Shown here piece by piece: positions 41,856 through 51,144 of a stretch of 64,000 nt of DNA. The stretch covers positions 2,170,001-2,234,000 of the forward strand of contig NZ_AP014938.1 in assembly GCF_001548235.1 (NCBI RefSeq), given 5' to 3'. Below the pieces are notes generated by a model that saw only the letters and a list, made by a program, of their open reading frames with translations, ran no database searches and was not told the origin of the DNA. Position 1 is the stretch's first letter; each line of letters starts with the position of its first letter. Made by a program: the position numbers and the translations under genes. This DNA is from Rothia mucilaginosa. Its GTDB lineage: Bacteria; Actinomycetota; Actinomycetes; Actinomycetales; Micrococcaceae.

Positions 41856-43312
41856 TAGCCCACAGATCCTTCCATCTGAAGTTCGATCAGGCGGTTCAGT
41901 TCGAGTGCGTACTCCATCGGCAGCTCACGTGCGATGGGCTCAACGAAGCCGCGGACAATCATTGCCATTGCTTCTTCTTCGCTCAGGCCGCGCTGCATCA
42001 GGTAGAACAGCTGGTCCTCGGAGACGCGGGAAACGGTCGCCTCGTGACCCATGGTCACATCGTCCTCGCGGACATCCACGTAGGGGTAGGTGTCGGAGCG
42101 GGAGATGGTGTCCACCAGCAGTGCGTCACAGACCACGGAGGACTTGGAGTGCTTAGCGCCCTCACGAACCTGAACCAGGCCGCGGTATGCGCTGCGGCCG
42201 CCGTTACGTGCCACAGACTTGGACACAATGGTCGAGGAGGTGTTCGGCGCAATGTGAACCATCTTCGAGCCGGTGTCCTGGTGCTGACCCTCACCCGCGA
42301 ATGCGATGGACAGGGTCTCACCCTTAGCGTGCTCGCCGACCATGTAAACAGCCGGGTACTTCTGGGTGACCTTGGAGCCGATGTTGCCGTCCACCCATTC
42401 CATGGTGGCACCCTCGTGCGCAACCGCACGCTTGGTCACCAGGTTGTAGACGTTGTTCGACCAGTTCTGGATGGTGGTGTAGCGAACGCGTGCGTTCTTC
42501 TTCAGCACAATCTCAACCACTGCGGAGTGCAGGGAGTCGGACTTGTAGATGGGGGCGGTGCAACCCTCAATGTAGTGAACGTAGGAGCCTTCGTCCGCGA
42601 TGATCAGGGTGCGCTCGAACTGACCCATGTTCTCGGTGTTAATGCGGAAGTACGCCTGCAGCGGGATCTCCACGTGAACTCCCGGGGGAACGTACACAAA
42701 GGAGCCACCGGACCATACGGCGGTGTTCAGTGCGGAGAACTTGTTGTCACCAATCGGGATGATGGAGCCGAAGTATTCCTTGAACAGTTCGGGGTATTCG
42801 CGCAGACCGGTGTCGGTGTCAACGAAGATCACGCCCTGCTTCTCCAGGTCCTCACGGATCTGGTGGTACACGACCTCAGACTCGTACTGTGCAGCCACAC
42901 CCGCGACGAGAGAGTTACGCTCCGCCTCGGGAATGCCCAGACGCTCGTAGGTGGTGCGGATGTCCTCGGGCAGTTCCTCCCAAGAAGCCGCCTGACCCTC
43001 GGTCGAACGCACGAAGTACTTGATGTTGTCGAAGTCGATTTCGGAAAGATCCGCACCCCAGGTGGGCATGGGCTTACGCTCGAAGAACTTCAGCGCCTTC
43101 AGACGCATGTCCAGCATCCACTGGGGTTCGTTCTTCTTTGCAGAGATGTCGCGCACGACATCCTCATCCAGGCCGCGCTTTGCTACCTGGCCTGCTTCGT
43201 CGGAGTCTGCCCAACCGTACTCGTAGTTGCCAATGCCCTCGAGTTCGGGGTTCATCTCCAGGATCTCTGAAATGACGGTGTCGTTGGCGTTCTGCCCAAC
43301 TTTCTCAGTCAT
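41855..43312 (-). CDS. sufB: Fe-S cluster assembly scaffold SufB
   Basis: 485 residues, standard length. The start at 43312 was chosen because GAAAGG precedes it; the frame extends upstream to 43405 without support. Seen: [66 protein letters not shown] with the scaffold Cys region, and [37 protein letters not shown]. No intein is present, unlike some mycobacterial SufB. First structural gene of the suf operon. The 218-bp gap to sufR holds palindromic repeats. Confidence 0.97.
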   Translation of the reverse strand: MTEKVGQNANDTVISEILEMNPELEGIGNYEYGWADSDEAGQVAKRGLDEDVVRDISAKKNEPQWMLDMRLKALKFFERKPMPTWGADLSEIDFDNIKYFVRSTEGQAASWEELPEDIRTTYERLGIPEAERNSLVAGVAAQYESEVVYHQIREDLEKQGVIFVDTDTGLREYPELFKEYFGSIIPIGDNKFSALNTAVWSGGSFVYVPPGVHVEIPLQAYFRINTENMGQFERTLIIADEGSYVHYIEGCTAPIYKSDSLHSAVVEIVLKKNARVRYTTIQNWSNNVYNLVTKRAVAHEGATMEWVDGNIGSKVTQKYPAVYMVGEHAKGETLSIAFAGEGQHQDTGSKMVHIAPNTSSTIVSKSVARNGGRSAYRGLVQVREGAKHSKSSVVCDALLVDTISRSDTYPYVDVREDDVTMGHEATVSRVSEDQLFYLMQRGLSEEEAMAMIVRGFVEPIARELPMEYALELNRLIELQMEGSVG

Positions 43313-43415
43313 TACGGCCTTTCTTCGATGGTTATTACATTTCTCGCCGCCACCTGCCGGTTGCAGGCGCGGTAGTTGAGGGGGGCTGATGCCGCGCTCA
43401 ACCACGATGCGTGAT

Positions 43416-43449
43416 GCGGTGTACGCGGTGTGCTTGCGGTGTACACCGC
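43416..43449 (-). promoter_or_regulatory. repeated half-sites and palindrome upstream of sufB
   Basis: GCGGTGTA-type half-sites occur at 43416, 43425 and 43436. The last forms a perfect 14-bp palindrome GCGGTGTACACCGC (43436-43449). The position between sufR and sufB makes it a candidate operator, perhaps for SufR. Confidence 0.45.
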
Positions 43450-43530
43450 GTGGTTGCGGGCGGATTTCAGCGTGCGGCTCGCACCCTTGACGGGTTCATC
43501 GGGGTGTGCCGCTGGGTACTGCGGTGATTG

Positions 43531-44409
43531 TTACGCGGAAGATTCCTCCGAAGGTTTCCCTGCGGATTCTTCTGCGTTCTTCTCACTCTCGGCGGTGACG
43601 CGGTTCAGGGGCACATGCGTGGTACACACGTGAGCACCCGAAGCCATGGTTGAAAGCCTACGGACATCAACGCCGAGCAGGTCAGAAATAATCCCGGTTT
43701 CCTGTTCGCAGAACACTTGGAAGTCTCCAGCGAGGTCGCGCACCGGGCAGTGACCCTGACAGAGCTGAATACTTGCCAGGAAATGCTCGGGAACAGTTCG
43801 TCCTGCAGGAGGAGCGGTGACCTGCGCGGTCGCCACAAAACCATCCTTGCTCATTGCCTCTGCGAGCGCCTGCGCTCGGGCTGCCACATCGTCACCGGCG
43901 GCTTCTACGACGGGTCGGTAGCGGGCTTCCATTTCTGCGGCGCGGGCGGAGGCGAAAGCTTCGAGAGCTTCCTGGCCGACCGTGTCGCGGAGCATTTGCA
44001 GGGCTTCGCGGGCGATGATGAGGTAGTCGTTGCCGAGGCGTTCGTGGCCCTGGGGGGCGATCACGTAGCGGCGGGCGGGTCGTCCGGCTCCGGCGCCGTG
44101 CTTTTTGATGGGCGCAACCTCGATCATGTTGTTGGATTCGAGGGCGTCGAGGTGGCGGCGTACCGCTGCGGGGGTGAGGCTGAGGAGCTCACCGAGGGTT
44201 GCTGCGGATACGGGGCCGTTGTTGAGGACTTCACGCAGGACGCGGTCTCTGGTGCGTTCTTCTGCCTCGGCTTTGCGCTTGGATGTGCGTGCCGCGGAGG
44301 ACTTTGTACTGGAAGCACCAGTAGAGCCCGAGGCGGCGGTTCGGGTGCCGTTTCGGGTCTGCGCCTCGTTCGTTGAGACGCGCTGAGGGGTCTTATTCAC
44401 GGAATACAC
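43531..44409 (-). CDS. sufR: SufR-like Fe-S-sensing transcriptional regulator
   Basis: 292 residues as drawn from GTG 44409; a second GTG at 44400 is equally possible and no strong ribosome site decides. The first 50 residues are a low-complexity Ser/Thr/Ala stretch. The winged helix spans about 53-120 (RVLREVLNNGPVSAATLGELLSLTPAAVRRHLDALESNNMI). The C-terminal part has C217-x3-C221-x12-C234 and C262, the likely cluster ligands. In mycobacteria SufR represses the suf operon in its holo form. It lies upstream of sufB on the same strand, as in Mycobacterium. Confidence 0.88.
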   Translation of the reverse strand: MYSVNKTPQRVSTNEAQTRNGTRTAASGSTGASSTKSSAARTSKRKAEAEERTRDRVLREVLNNGPVSAATLGELLSLTPAAVRRHLDALESNNMIEVAPIKKHGAGAGRPARRYVIAPQGHERLGNDYLIIAREALQMLRDTVGQEALEAFASARAAEMEARYRPVVEAAGDDVAARAQALAEAMSKDGFVATAQVTAPPAGRTVPEHFLASIQLCQGHCPVRDLAGDFQVFCEQETGIISDLLGVDVRRLSTMASGAHVCTTHVPLNRVTAESEKNAEESAGKPSEESSA

Positions 44410-44422
44410 AAATAAAGTATGT

Positions 44423-44451
44423 CCTAATTAGTTTTTCTTTGGCTAGTTAGG
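44423..44451. promoter_or_regulatory. inverted repeat in the sufR/ABC divergent region
   Basis: CCTAATTAG (44423-44431) and CTAGTTAGG (44443-44451) match at 8 of 9 positions. The site is 14 nt upstream of the sufR start, in an AT-rich divergent promoter region. It is a candidate autoregulatory operator. Confidence 0.4.
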
Positions 44452-44585
44452 TACCCCTACTTGCTAACTTTTCTACCTTAAAGTGAACTTTTAAGTCATA
44501 ACGGGTGTGCCTTAAACGTGAGTTAGGGCATAAGATGAAGGGGGCACACACGCTCATTCATCGAAAAAATCGAAAGTGACTGTCT

Positions 44586-45719
44586 ATGGAGACCACCACC
44601 GCGGGCCAGCAGAACCGCCCGGAGCGTGCATCCGCCGTGCCAACGGCACACGCTGAGCACCACACGGAGCCCAGCGCCTCCCCCACCGCACGACGACGCA
44701 TCATCACCGAAGAACCGGCGCTCAGTATTAAAGACCTCATCAAAGAGTTCAAACCCTCACGCGCCTTCCGCGCCAAATACCCCGAACGGCTCACCGCCAG
44801 CGGGCTCTACCGCGCCGTCAACAAAGTCAACCTGCGCGTCTTCCCCGGCGAGGTGGTCGTCCTGCTTGGAGCTAACGGCGCCGGCAAGACCACGACCCTC
44901 GCCTGCGCGCAGGGTCTGCTCAAACCCACCCGCGGTACCGTGCGCCTCCTCGGAGAAAACCCGCTGCAGGCGGACCCGGAGCTGCGCGCCAAGGTCGGCA
45001 TTATGCTCCAGGACGGCGGCCTGCCCAACGCCATGCACCCCATCCCGCTGCTGGAACACATCTCCACCATGTACACCGACCCGTACCCGGTCGAAGAGCT
45101 GGCAGAACGCCTGGGCATTGATGCCTTCAACGGCACCACAATTCGCCGCCTCTCGGGTGGTCAGAAGCAGCGCGTCTCCCTTGCCGCCGCCCTCATCGGC
45201 CGCCCGGACGTGCTCTTCCTCGACGAGCCCTCCGCAGGCCTGGACCCGCAATCCCGCAACGTCGTCTTCGACATCATTCGTGAACAGCGTGAACTCGGCA
45301 CCGCCATTGTGCTCACCACGCACCTGATTGACGACGCGCAGAAACTCGCCGACTACGTGTACATCATTGAAAACGGCACCACGGTTCAGGAAGGTACCGT
45401 CTCCGAGCTCATCGCCAGCGACGGCACGAACCGCCTGCAGTACAGCCTGAACGCGCCCACCCCCACCCGTGAGCAGCTGCTACCCGCGCATCTGCGTGCC
45501 GGTGTGGAGCTCATCGAGAAGGTGCCCTACACCCCGGCACGTGACGGCGCCCCCTCCGTGCCCGGCGAGTATGAGCTGGTTGGCGCGCTACGCCCCGAGC
45601 ACCTGGCGGCGTTCACCGCGGCACTCGCCGAGCGTTACCTCATGCCGATTTCTCTGACCATGGAACCGAAGACCCTTGAGGATGTCTTCCTCGACATTTC
45701 AGGACGTGATATCCGATGA
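44586..45719 (+). CDS. ABC-2 type exporter ATPase
   Basis: 377 residues. An extension of about 45 residues precedes the ABC domain. LGANGAGKTTTLACAQGLLKPT, LSGGQKQRVSLAAALIGRPDVLFLDEPSAGLDPQ and the H-loop LTTHLIDDAQ are present, followed by a 130-residue C-terminal domain typical of DrrA/CcmA-like ATPases. It is divergent from sufR, in the same neighbourhood as the mycobacterial Rv1457c-Rv1458c pair beside sufR. Its stop overlaps the permease start (ATGA, 45716-45719). The substrate is unknown. No strong ribosome site is visible before ATG 44586. Confidence 0.9.
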   Translation: METTTAGQQNRPERASAVPTAHAEHHTEPSASPTARRRIITEEPALSIKDLIKEFKPSRAFRAKYPERLTASGLYRAVNKVNLRVFPGEVVVLLGANGAGKTTTLACAQGLLKPTRGTVRLLGENPLQADPELRAKVGIMLQDGGLPNAMHPIPLLEHISTMYTDPYPVEELAERLGIDAFNGTTIRRLSGGQKQRVSLAAALIGRPDVLFLDEPSAGLDPQSRNVVFDIIREQRELGTAIVLTTHLIDDAQKLADYVYIIENGTTVQEGTVSELIASDGTNRLQYSLNAPTPTREQLLPAHLRAGVELIEKVPYTPARDGAPSVPGEYELVGALRPEHLAAFTAALAERYLMPISLTMEPKTLEDVFLDISGRDIR

Positions 45720-46654
45720 GCAACACCGCACGCACCAACAACCGGGCCGCAGAAAACGCTGCCGAAAACGCTGCCGAAAACCTTGTAAAAGAGAACCGAG
45801 CAGAAGAGAACCGCGCGGAAGGGCACCGCATGGAAGAACGCGCCGCGAACACCCGCCCCAAGGTTTCTTCTATTGACGAAGACGAGGAGTACATTCCCCC
45901 GCGCGCGAACTACCCGCTCGTGCGCGTCATTGAGCAGGGCCGCTACGAAACCATGGCGATGCTACGCAATGGCGAACAGCTGATGCTCAACATTATTTTT
46001 CCCGTCATGGCGCTCATTGCCCTGCGGTTCACCGGCCTGATTGATGAATACGCTAACTCGGTCGGTGTCTCCCGCATGGACGCGGCGGTCCCCGGCGTTC
46101 TGGCGCTCTGCGTGATTTCTACGGCGCTGTCCGGTCAGGGCATTGCCACCGGTTTTGATCGCCGCTACGGCGTGCTGCGGTTCCTGGCGACCACTCCCCT
46201 GGGCCGTAACGGCCTGATCATGGGCAAGTGCATTGCGGTGCTGGTGGTCGTGGCGATTCAGTTCACGCTGGTGGCGGTGCTCGGGTACGGTCTGGGGTGG
46301 CGCCCGGACGCTATCGCCGTCTCGCGCTCCATCATCACGATGATTATGGGCGCCGGCGCATTTACGGCGCTGGGTCTGCTCATTGCCGGTACGGTGCGCG
46401 CGGAGGCGACCCTCGCCATCGTGAATATCGCCTGGGTGATTCTTGCCGGTGCCGGCGGCGTCGTGTTCCCGCTGAAGTCCTTCCCCGACTGGTACGCCGC
46501 GGTTGTGGCGTGGTCGCCCTCGGCGGCTCTGGGCGATGCGCTGCGCGGCAACTTCATTCAGCATCAATGGCTTGCCGACCCGCACTGGGTATTGATCGTA
46601 TGGACCGTGGTCATTGGGTTTATTGCCTCACGCAAGTTCAAGTGGTCCGACTAG
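45716..46654 (+). CDS. ABC-2 type exporter permease
   Basis: 312 residues. An N-terminal hydrophilic tail of about 75 residues includes a short repeat, AENAAENAAEN, encoded by tandem 12-bp units at 45752-45780. Six transmembrane helices follow between residues 85 and 305, with RYGVLRFLATTPLGRNGLIMGK, the ABC-2 coupling-helix motif, in the middle. It is translationally coupled to the ATPase. In mycobacteria the homologous pair lies beside ctaA and may serve heme or cell-envelope export; ctaA is not found here. Confidence 0.9.
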   Translation: MSNTARTNNRAAENAAENAAENLVKENRAEENRAEGHRMEERAANTRPKVSSIDEDEEYIPPRANYPLVRVIEQGRYETMAMLRNGEQLMLNIIFPVMALIALRFTGLIDEYANSVGVSRMDAAVPGVLALCVISTALSGQGIATGFDRRYGVLRFLATTPLGRNGLIMGKCIAVLVVVAIQFTLVAVLGYGLGWRPDAIAVSRSIITMIMGAGAFTALGLLIAGTVRAEATLAIVNIAWVILAGAGGVVFPLKSFPDWYAAVVAWSPSAALGDALRGNFIQHQWLADPHWVLIVWTVVIGFIASRKFKWSD

Positions 46655-46783
46655 TAGTGATCTAACTAGTAGCGACCCAGATAGAAGCATCCCAGCTAGA
46701 GGCGACCTGATCGCCCCTGATGGTCACAGCCGCAGGTAAAAAGGCACAGGCAAAAGGCACAGGCTAAGCCGCGGGTTAAAAGG

Positions 46784-46819
46784 TGGGCGCCGGATATGTT
46801 CCGACATATCCGGCGCCCA
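46784..46819 (+). terminator. terminator after the ABC exporter
   Basis: A perfect 16-bp stem with a TCCG tetraloop, followed by TTTATTTAA. Confidence 0.92.
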
Positions 46820-46834
46820 TTTATTTAACACAAA

Positions 46835-47000
46835 CTTTTAGCCTCAACCGCACACAAAATGTACGGTCTGAGACTAAAAGATAGCACCCCCTCCAGAACC
46901 TTATATCTCGCCACCACAGCAAGATAGTCATCAGTTTCCGCGCGGAGGAGGGGCTTCAATCACCGAGATGCAGACCGACCCAACCACTGTTTCGGTCTGC
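46835..47000. ncRNA. possible structured RNA region upstream of tkt
   Basis: Two hairpins follow each other in a stretch without genes. The first (46835-46880) pairs CTTTTAGCCTCA with TGAGACTAAAAG (11/12), then ACCGCACA with TGTACGGT (7/8). The second (46970-47000) pairs GCAGACCGA with TCGGTCTGC. They could belong to a small RNA or to a long tkt leader. I do not recognise a riboswitch class. Confidence 0.35.
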
Positions 47001-47149
47001 AACCTTCCTGCTCAACCTTAACATGAGCTTCACCACTTACACAAAAATTGTTACATTACTGAACAATATTCAGCCACGAGCTCAGCAATACCACCCAAAA
47101 GTACGCACCCCACACCCGGAAAGACCAGTCAACAGAGGCATAACAGCCC

Positions 47150-47186
47150 GTATCACCCTGTGTGTATCACCGCGTATCACCCTGTG
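47150..47186. repeat. GTATCACC repeats
   Basis: GTATCACCCTGTG occurs at 47150 and 47174, with a shorter GTATCACCGC at 47164 between them. Confidence 0.7.
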
Positions 47187-47277
47187 AATGTCTGCATTCA
47201 CACACCGGATACTGCCGTCCGGTGAACTATCCTGTTAAAACGAAAGGGTCGAAACAAACCTCCCGGCTCCCCGCACC

Positions 47278-47340
47278 TACCCGGGCATTTACCGGGGCAT
47301 CTACCGGGTGCTTACCAGGGCACTTACCCGAGTACCTACG
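47278..47340. repeat. degenerate 12-bp periodic repeat ahead of tkt
   Basis: TACC(G)GGGCAT-like units start at 47278, 47290, 47302, 47313, 47325 and about 47337, a period of about 12 bp. They end about 115 nt before the tkt start. Confidence 0.6.
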
Positions 47341-47454
47341 CAGGTACCCATCGGCGCGGGAATATGCACCCCCGAAGGCACGTTACACCCGACGGACAGC
47401 GCGCTAGCACAAGCCTGCTGGCGCATCCACTCACGTTGTGAAAGGACACCCCAC

Positions 47455-49557
47455 GTGGCAGAGAACTTCCAGTGGACTGAAACCGACCAGCGCGCCGTAG
47501 ATACCGCACGTATCCTCGCCGCAGACGCCGTAGAAAAGGTCGGATCCGGTCACCCCGGCACCGCAATGAGCCTGGCGCCGGTCGCCTACCTGCTCTTCCA
47601 GAAGGTCATGAACCAGGATCCCTCCGACGACCGCTGGGAAGGCCGTGACCGCTTCATCCTCTCCCCCGGCCACACCTCCCTCACCCTGTACACTCAGCTG
47701 TTCCTCGGCGGCTACGGCCTCGAAATGAAGGACCTGGAAGCCCTGCGCACCTGGGGCGCCCTCACCCCCGGCCACCCCGAATACAAGCACACCAAGGGTG
47801 TAGAAATCACCACCGGCCCGCTCGGCCAGGGCCTGGCATCCGCCGTCGGCTTCGCCTACGCACAGCGCCGTATGCGCGGCATGTTCGACCCCGAAGCAGC
47901 ACCGGGCACCTCCCCCTTCGACCACCACGTCTACGTCATCGCCTCCGAGGGTGACGTGCAGGAAGGCGTCACCGCCGAGGCGTGCGCGCTCGCAGGTCAC
48001 CAGGAGCTCGGCAACCTGATTGTCGTCTGGGACCGTAACCACATCTCCATTGAGGAAGACACCGACGTTGCCTTCACCGAGGACGTAGCAAAGCGCTACG
48101 AGTCCTACGGTTGGGATGTTCAGCGCGTGGACTGGACCCGCACCGGCGACTACGTTGAGGACGTCGCGGAACTGTACGCCGCTATTGAGCGTGCGAAGGC
48201 TGTCACCGACAAGCCCTCCTTCATTGAGCTGCGCACCATCATCGGCTACCCCGCCCCCACCAAGCAGAACACCGGCGCAGTGCACGGCTCTAAGCTCGGC
48301 GCCGATGAGGTTGCCGCAACCAAGGAACTGCTCGGCTTCGACCCCGCCAAGAGCTTCTTCATCGAGGAGAACGTCCTGGCGCACACCCGTCAGCTCGTTG
48401 AGCGCGGCGCAGCGGCACACAAGGCATGGGACGAGAAGTTCGAGGCATGGGCTAAGGCAAACCCCGAGCGCGCCGAACTGTACAAGCGCCTCGTTGCAGG
48501 CGAACTGCCCGCAGACTACAAGGCTGCTTTCCCCGTGTTCGAGGCTGGCACCTCCGTGGCAACCCGCGCGGCATCCGGCACCGTCATCAACGCTATCGCT
48601 GACACCTTCCCCGAACTGTGGGGCGGCTCCGCTGACCTCGCCGGCTCGAACCTGACCACCATCAAGGGTGCAGAGTCCTTCAACCCGGCATCGCGCAGCA
48701 CCGAAGACTGGACCGCCAACCCCTACGGCCGCGTGCTGCACTTCGGTATTCGCGAGCAGGCTGCCGCAGCAATCGTCAACGGCATCGTGCTCTCCTCCCC
48801 GACCCGCGCTTTCTCGGGCACCTTCTTCGTGTTCTCCGACTACCAGCGCCCGGCTGTTCGCCTCTCCGCACTGATGGGCGTTCCCGCACTGTACGTGTGG
48901 ACCCACGACTCCATCGGCGTGGGCGAAGACGGCCCCACCCACCAGCCGATTGAGCACCTCTCCTCCCTGCGCGCTATCCCCGGCTTCGATGTGGTTCGCC
49001 CCGCGGACGCTAACGAAACCGCCGTCGCATGGCGCACCATCCTGGAGAAGTCCGACCGCCCCGCAGGCCTCGTGCTCTCCCGCCAGAACCTGCCCGTTTG
49101 GGCTCGTGAAGACGTGCACGCAGACGCTGAGGGTGAGAAGTTCGCTTCCGCTGAGGGCACCGCACGCGGCGGCTACATCATGGCTGATACCGAGGGCACC
49201 CCGGACGTCATCCTGATTGCTACCGGTTCCGAGGTTGAGCTGGCTATTCAGGCTCGCGCAACCCTCGCGGAGCAGGGTATCGCCGCTCGCGTGGTTTCCA
49301 TGCCTTCGCGTGAGTGGTTCGCTGAGCAGGATGCAGAGTACCGCGAGTCGGTTCTGCCCTCCTCGGTTGCGGCCCGCGTCTCCGTCGAGGCTGGCCTGGC
49401 AATGAGCTGGTACGACCTGCTCGGCACCGCCGGCCGCGCCGTATCCATCGAGCACTTCGGTGCATCCGCCGATGCGAAGACCCTGTACCGTGAATTCGGT
49501 ATCACCGCGGAGGCTGTCGTGGCTGCCGCTAAGGAATCCATCGACGCCGCTAAGTAA
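47455..49557 (+). CDS. tkt: transketolase
   Basis: 700 residues. A thiamine-diphosphate enzyme moving two-carbon units in the non-oxidative pentose phosphate pathway. GTG 47455 has AAAGGA 8 nt upstream and starts VAENFQWTETDQRAVDTARILAADAV; the frame is open further upstream without support. Seen: KVGSGHPGTAMSLAP, GHPEYKHTKGVEITTGPLGQG, the ThDP motif GDVQEGVTAEACALAGHQELGNLIVVWDRN, and FSDYQRPAVRLSALM, HDSIGVGEDGPTHQPIEHL in the pyrimidine domain. It begins the tkt-tal-zwf-opcA-pgl block, whose order matches Corynebacterium and Mycobacterium. Codon use indicates high expression. Confidence 0.97.
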   Translation: MAENFQWTETDQRAVDTARILAADAVEKVGSGHPGTAMSLAPVAYLLFQKVMNQDPSDDRWEGRDRFILSPGHTSLTLYTQLFLGGYGLEMKDLEALRTWGALTPGHPEYKHTKGVEITTGPLGQGLASAVGFAYAQRRMRGMFDPEAAPGTSPFDHHVYVIASEGDVQEGVTAEACALAGHQELGNLIVVWDRNHISIEEDTDVAFTEDVAKRYESYGWDVQRVDWTRTGDYVEDVAELYAAIERAKAVTDKPSFIELRTIIGYPAPTKQNTGAVHGSKLGADEVAATKELLGFDPAKSFFIEENVLAHTRQLVERGAAAHKAWDEKFEAWAKANPERAELYKRLVAGELPADYKAAFPVFEAGTSVATRAASGTVINAIADTFPELWGGSADLAGSNLTTIKGAESFNPASRSTEDWTANPYGRVLHFGIREQAAAAIVNGIVLSSPTRAFSGTFFVFSDYQRPAVRLSALMGVPALYVWTHDSIGVGEDGPTHQPIEHLSSLRAIPGFDVVRPADANETAVAWRTILEKSDRPAGLVLSRQNLPVWAREDVHADAEGEKFASAEGTARGGYIMADTEGTPDVILIATGSEVELAIQARATLAEQGIAARVVSMPSREWFAEQDAEYRESVLPSSVAARVSVEAGLAMSWYDLLGTAGRAVSIEHFGASADAKTLYREFGITAEAVVAAAKESIDAAK

Positions 49558-49648
49558 GCGATAACAACACCGCGGTAAACAACGTTGCGGTAACTGCCGC
49601 GCACACTGCGCTCCCCCCTGTGAGGGTGGGGCGCAGGCGCAACGGGTA

Positions 49649-49676
49649 GGCTCCGGCTGACCACTCAGCCGGAGCC
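49649..49676 (+). terminator. hairpin between tkt and tal
   Basis: A perfect 12-bp stem GGCTCCGGCTGA/TCAGCCGGAGCC with a 4-nt loop and no T tract. Probably an RNA processing or partial attenuation site inside the operon. Confidence 0.6.
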
Positions 49677-49744
49677 TCCCGCCGCCCAGTAGATTTCACT
49701 GATATCTCAAATTTCAATTTCGACAAAGAATCGAAGGTTTTCAC

Positions 49745-50848
49745 ATGTCTGAGTCCACTCAGAAGCTTTCCGACGCCGGTGTCTCCATCTGGCTTGATGA
49801 CCTCTCCCGTGAGCGTCTGACCAGCGGCAACCTCGCCGAACTCATCAAGACCCACAACGTTGTCGGTGTGACCACCAACCCCACCATCTTCGCTGGCGCG
49901 CTCTCCAAGGGTGCCGCATACGCTGAGCAGATGCGTGAACTTGCCGCCGCTGGCGCAAGTGTTGAAGAGGCAGTCTTCGCCGCAACCTGCGACGACGTAC
50001 GCGCAGCCTGCGACGTGTTCGCACCCGTCTACAAGGCATCCAACGGTTTTGACGGCCGCGTCTCCATCGAGGTTGACCCCCGCCTGGCACGCGATGCTGA
50101 GGGTACCGCCAAGATGGCGCGTGAACTCTACGAGCGTGTGGGCCGCGAAAACGTCATGATCAAGATCCCCGCAACCCAGGAAGGTCTGCGCCCCATCGCA
50201 GAGACCCTGGCTGCTGGCATCAGCGTGAACGTGACCCTGATTTTCTCCCTGACCCGCTACCGCGAGGTCATCAACGCCTACATGCTCGGCCTGGAGCAGG
50301 CGCTGGAGAACGGTAAGGACCTGTCCACCATCCACTCGGTCGCGTCCTTCTTCGTCTCCCGCGTAGACACCGAAATCGATGCGCGCCTCGAAGCTGCCGG
50401 CGGCGACGCTGTGCAGCTCAAGGGCAAAGCGGGCCTGGCAAACGCACGCCTCGCCTACGAGGTGTTCGAGGAAATGTTCTCCTCCCAGCGTTGGGCACGT
50501 CTGGAAGCACACGGCGCAAACGTACAGCGCCCGCTGTGGGCATCCACCGGTGTGAAGGACCCCGCACTGCCGGACACCCTGTACGTCACCGGCCTGGTTG
50601 CCCCCAACACCGTGAACACCATGCCCGAGGCAACCCTGAACGCTGTTGCCGACCACGGCGAAATCACCGGCAACACCATCGTGCCGAACTACTCCGAGTC
50701 CAACAAGGTTCTGGACGCTATCGGTGCCGCAGGTATCTCCTACACCGAGGTCGTGGAGAAGCTCGAGGTTGAGGGCCTGTCCAAGTTCGACGTCTCCTGG
50801 GAAGAGCTGCTGCAGACCGTGCGTGAGGCACTCGAGCAGGCTAAGTAG
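49745..50848 (+). CDS. tal: transaldolase
   Basis: 367 residues, the longer actinobacterial type. It transfers dihydroxyacetone units between sugar phosphates by a Schiff base on Lys. Seen: [45 protein letters not shown], the catalytic Lys in [16 protein letters not shown], and [23 protein letters not shown]. It lies 187 bp after tkt. Confidence 0.96.
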   Translation: MSESTQKLSDAGVSIWLDDLSRERLTSGNLAELIKTHNVVGVTTNPTIFAGALSKGAAYAEQMRELAAAGASVEEAVFAATCDDVRAACDVFAPVYKASNGFDGRVSIEVDPRLARDAEGTAKMARELYERVGRENVMIKIPATQEGLRPIAETLAAGISVNVTLIFSLTRYREVINAYMLGLEQALENGKDLSTIHSVASFFVSRVDTEIDARLEAAGGDAVQLKGKAGLANARLAYEVFEEMFSSQRWARLEAHGANVQRPLWASTGVKDPALPDTLYVTGLVAPNTVNTMPEATLNAVADHGEITGNTIVPNYSESNKVLDAIGAAGISYTEVVEKLEVEGLSKFDVSWEELLQTVREALEQAK

Positions 50849-50959
50849 CCGCACCTCGGTAGCCCCACAACACCTCAGTAGCCGCCGAAAATATAGTGCG
50901 GCACTAACCGCTGTCGGTGTGCACCGCCCGATGCGCACCGCGGCACCTCAACCTAATCT

Positions 50960-51002
50960 GCCGGGGTTCCCGCCAGAGCTTCACCGCTCGGGGAATCCCG
51001 GC
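50960..51002 (+). terminator. hairpin between tal and zwf
   Basis: GCCGGGGTTCCC/GGGAATCCCGGC stem with one G-T pair, without T tract, 111 nt after the tal stop. Confidence 0.55.
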
Positions 51003-51039
51003 GGGTTAGGTGCCCCTCATGTCATTCCGTCAAAACCGG

Positions 51040-51045
51040 TACAAT
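51040..51045 (+). promoter_or_regulatory. possible -10 element of zwf
   Basis: TACAAT preceded by GG, 100 nt before the zwf GTG and after the tal hairpin. No clear -35. An internal promoter for zwf-opcA-pgl is possible. Confidence 0.35.
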
Positions 51046-51144
51046 ACAGGGTACACACCTTCCAGAATGCGGCATCGCCTCCGCGCGAATAAGGTACGAA
51101 CCGCGCGCCGCACGAACCAACCAAGGCAATCAAAGGAATATATT

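Larger units (their letters stand above)
47001..47454. other. tkt upstream region with repeats, no gene seen
   Basis: An AT-rich part (47020-47075, containing CTGAA/TTCAG) is followed by three GTATCACC copies (47150-47181) and a 12-bp periodic repeat (47278-47340). Open frames in the stretch have no ribosome sites. Confidence 0.5.

Noticed and set aside
47308..47454. N-terminal extension of transketolase from ATG 47308
   Set aside because: It translates the 12-bp repeat tract, has no ribosome site and is absent from transketolases; GTG 47455 has AAAGGA.
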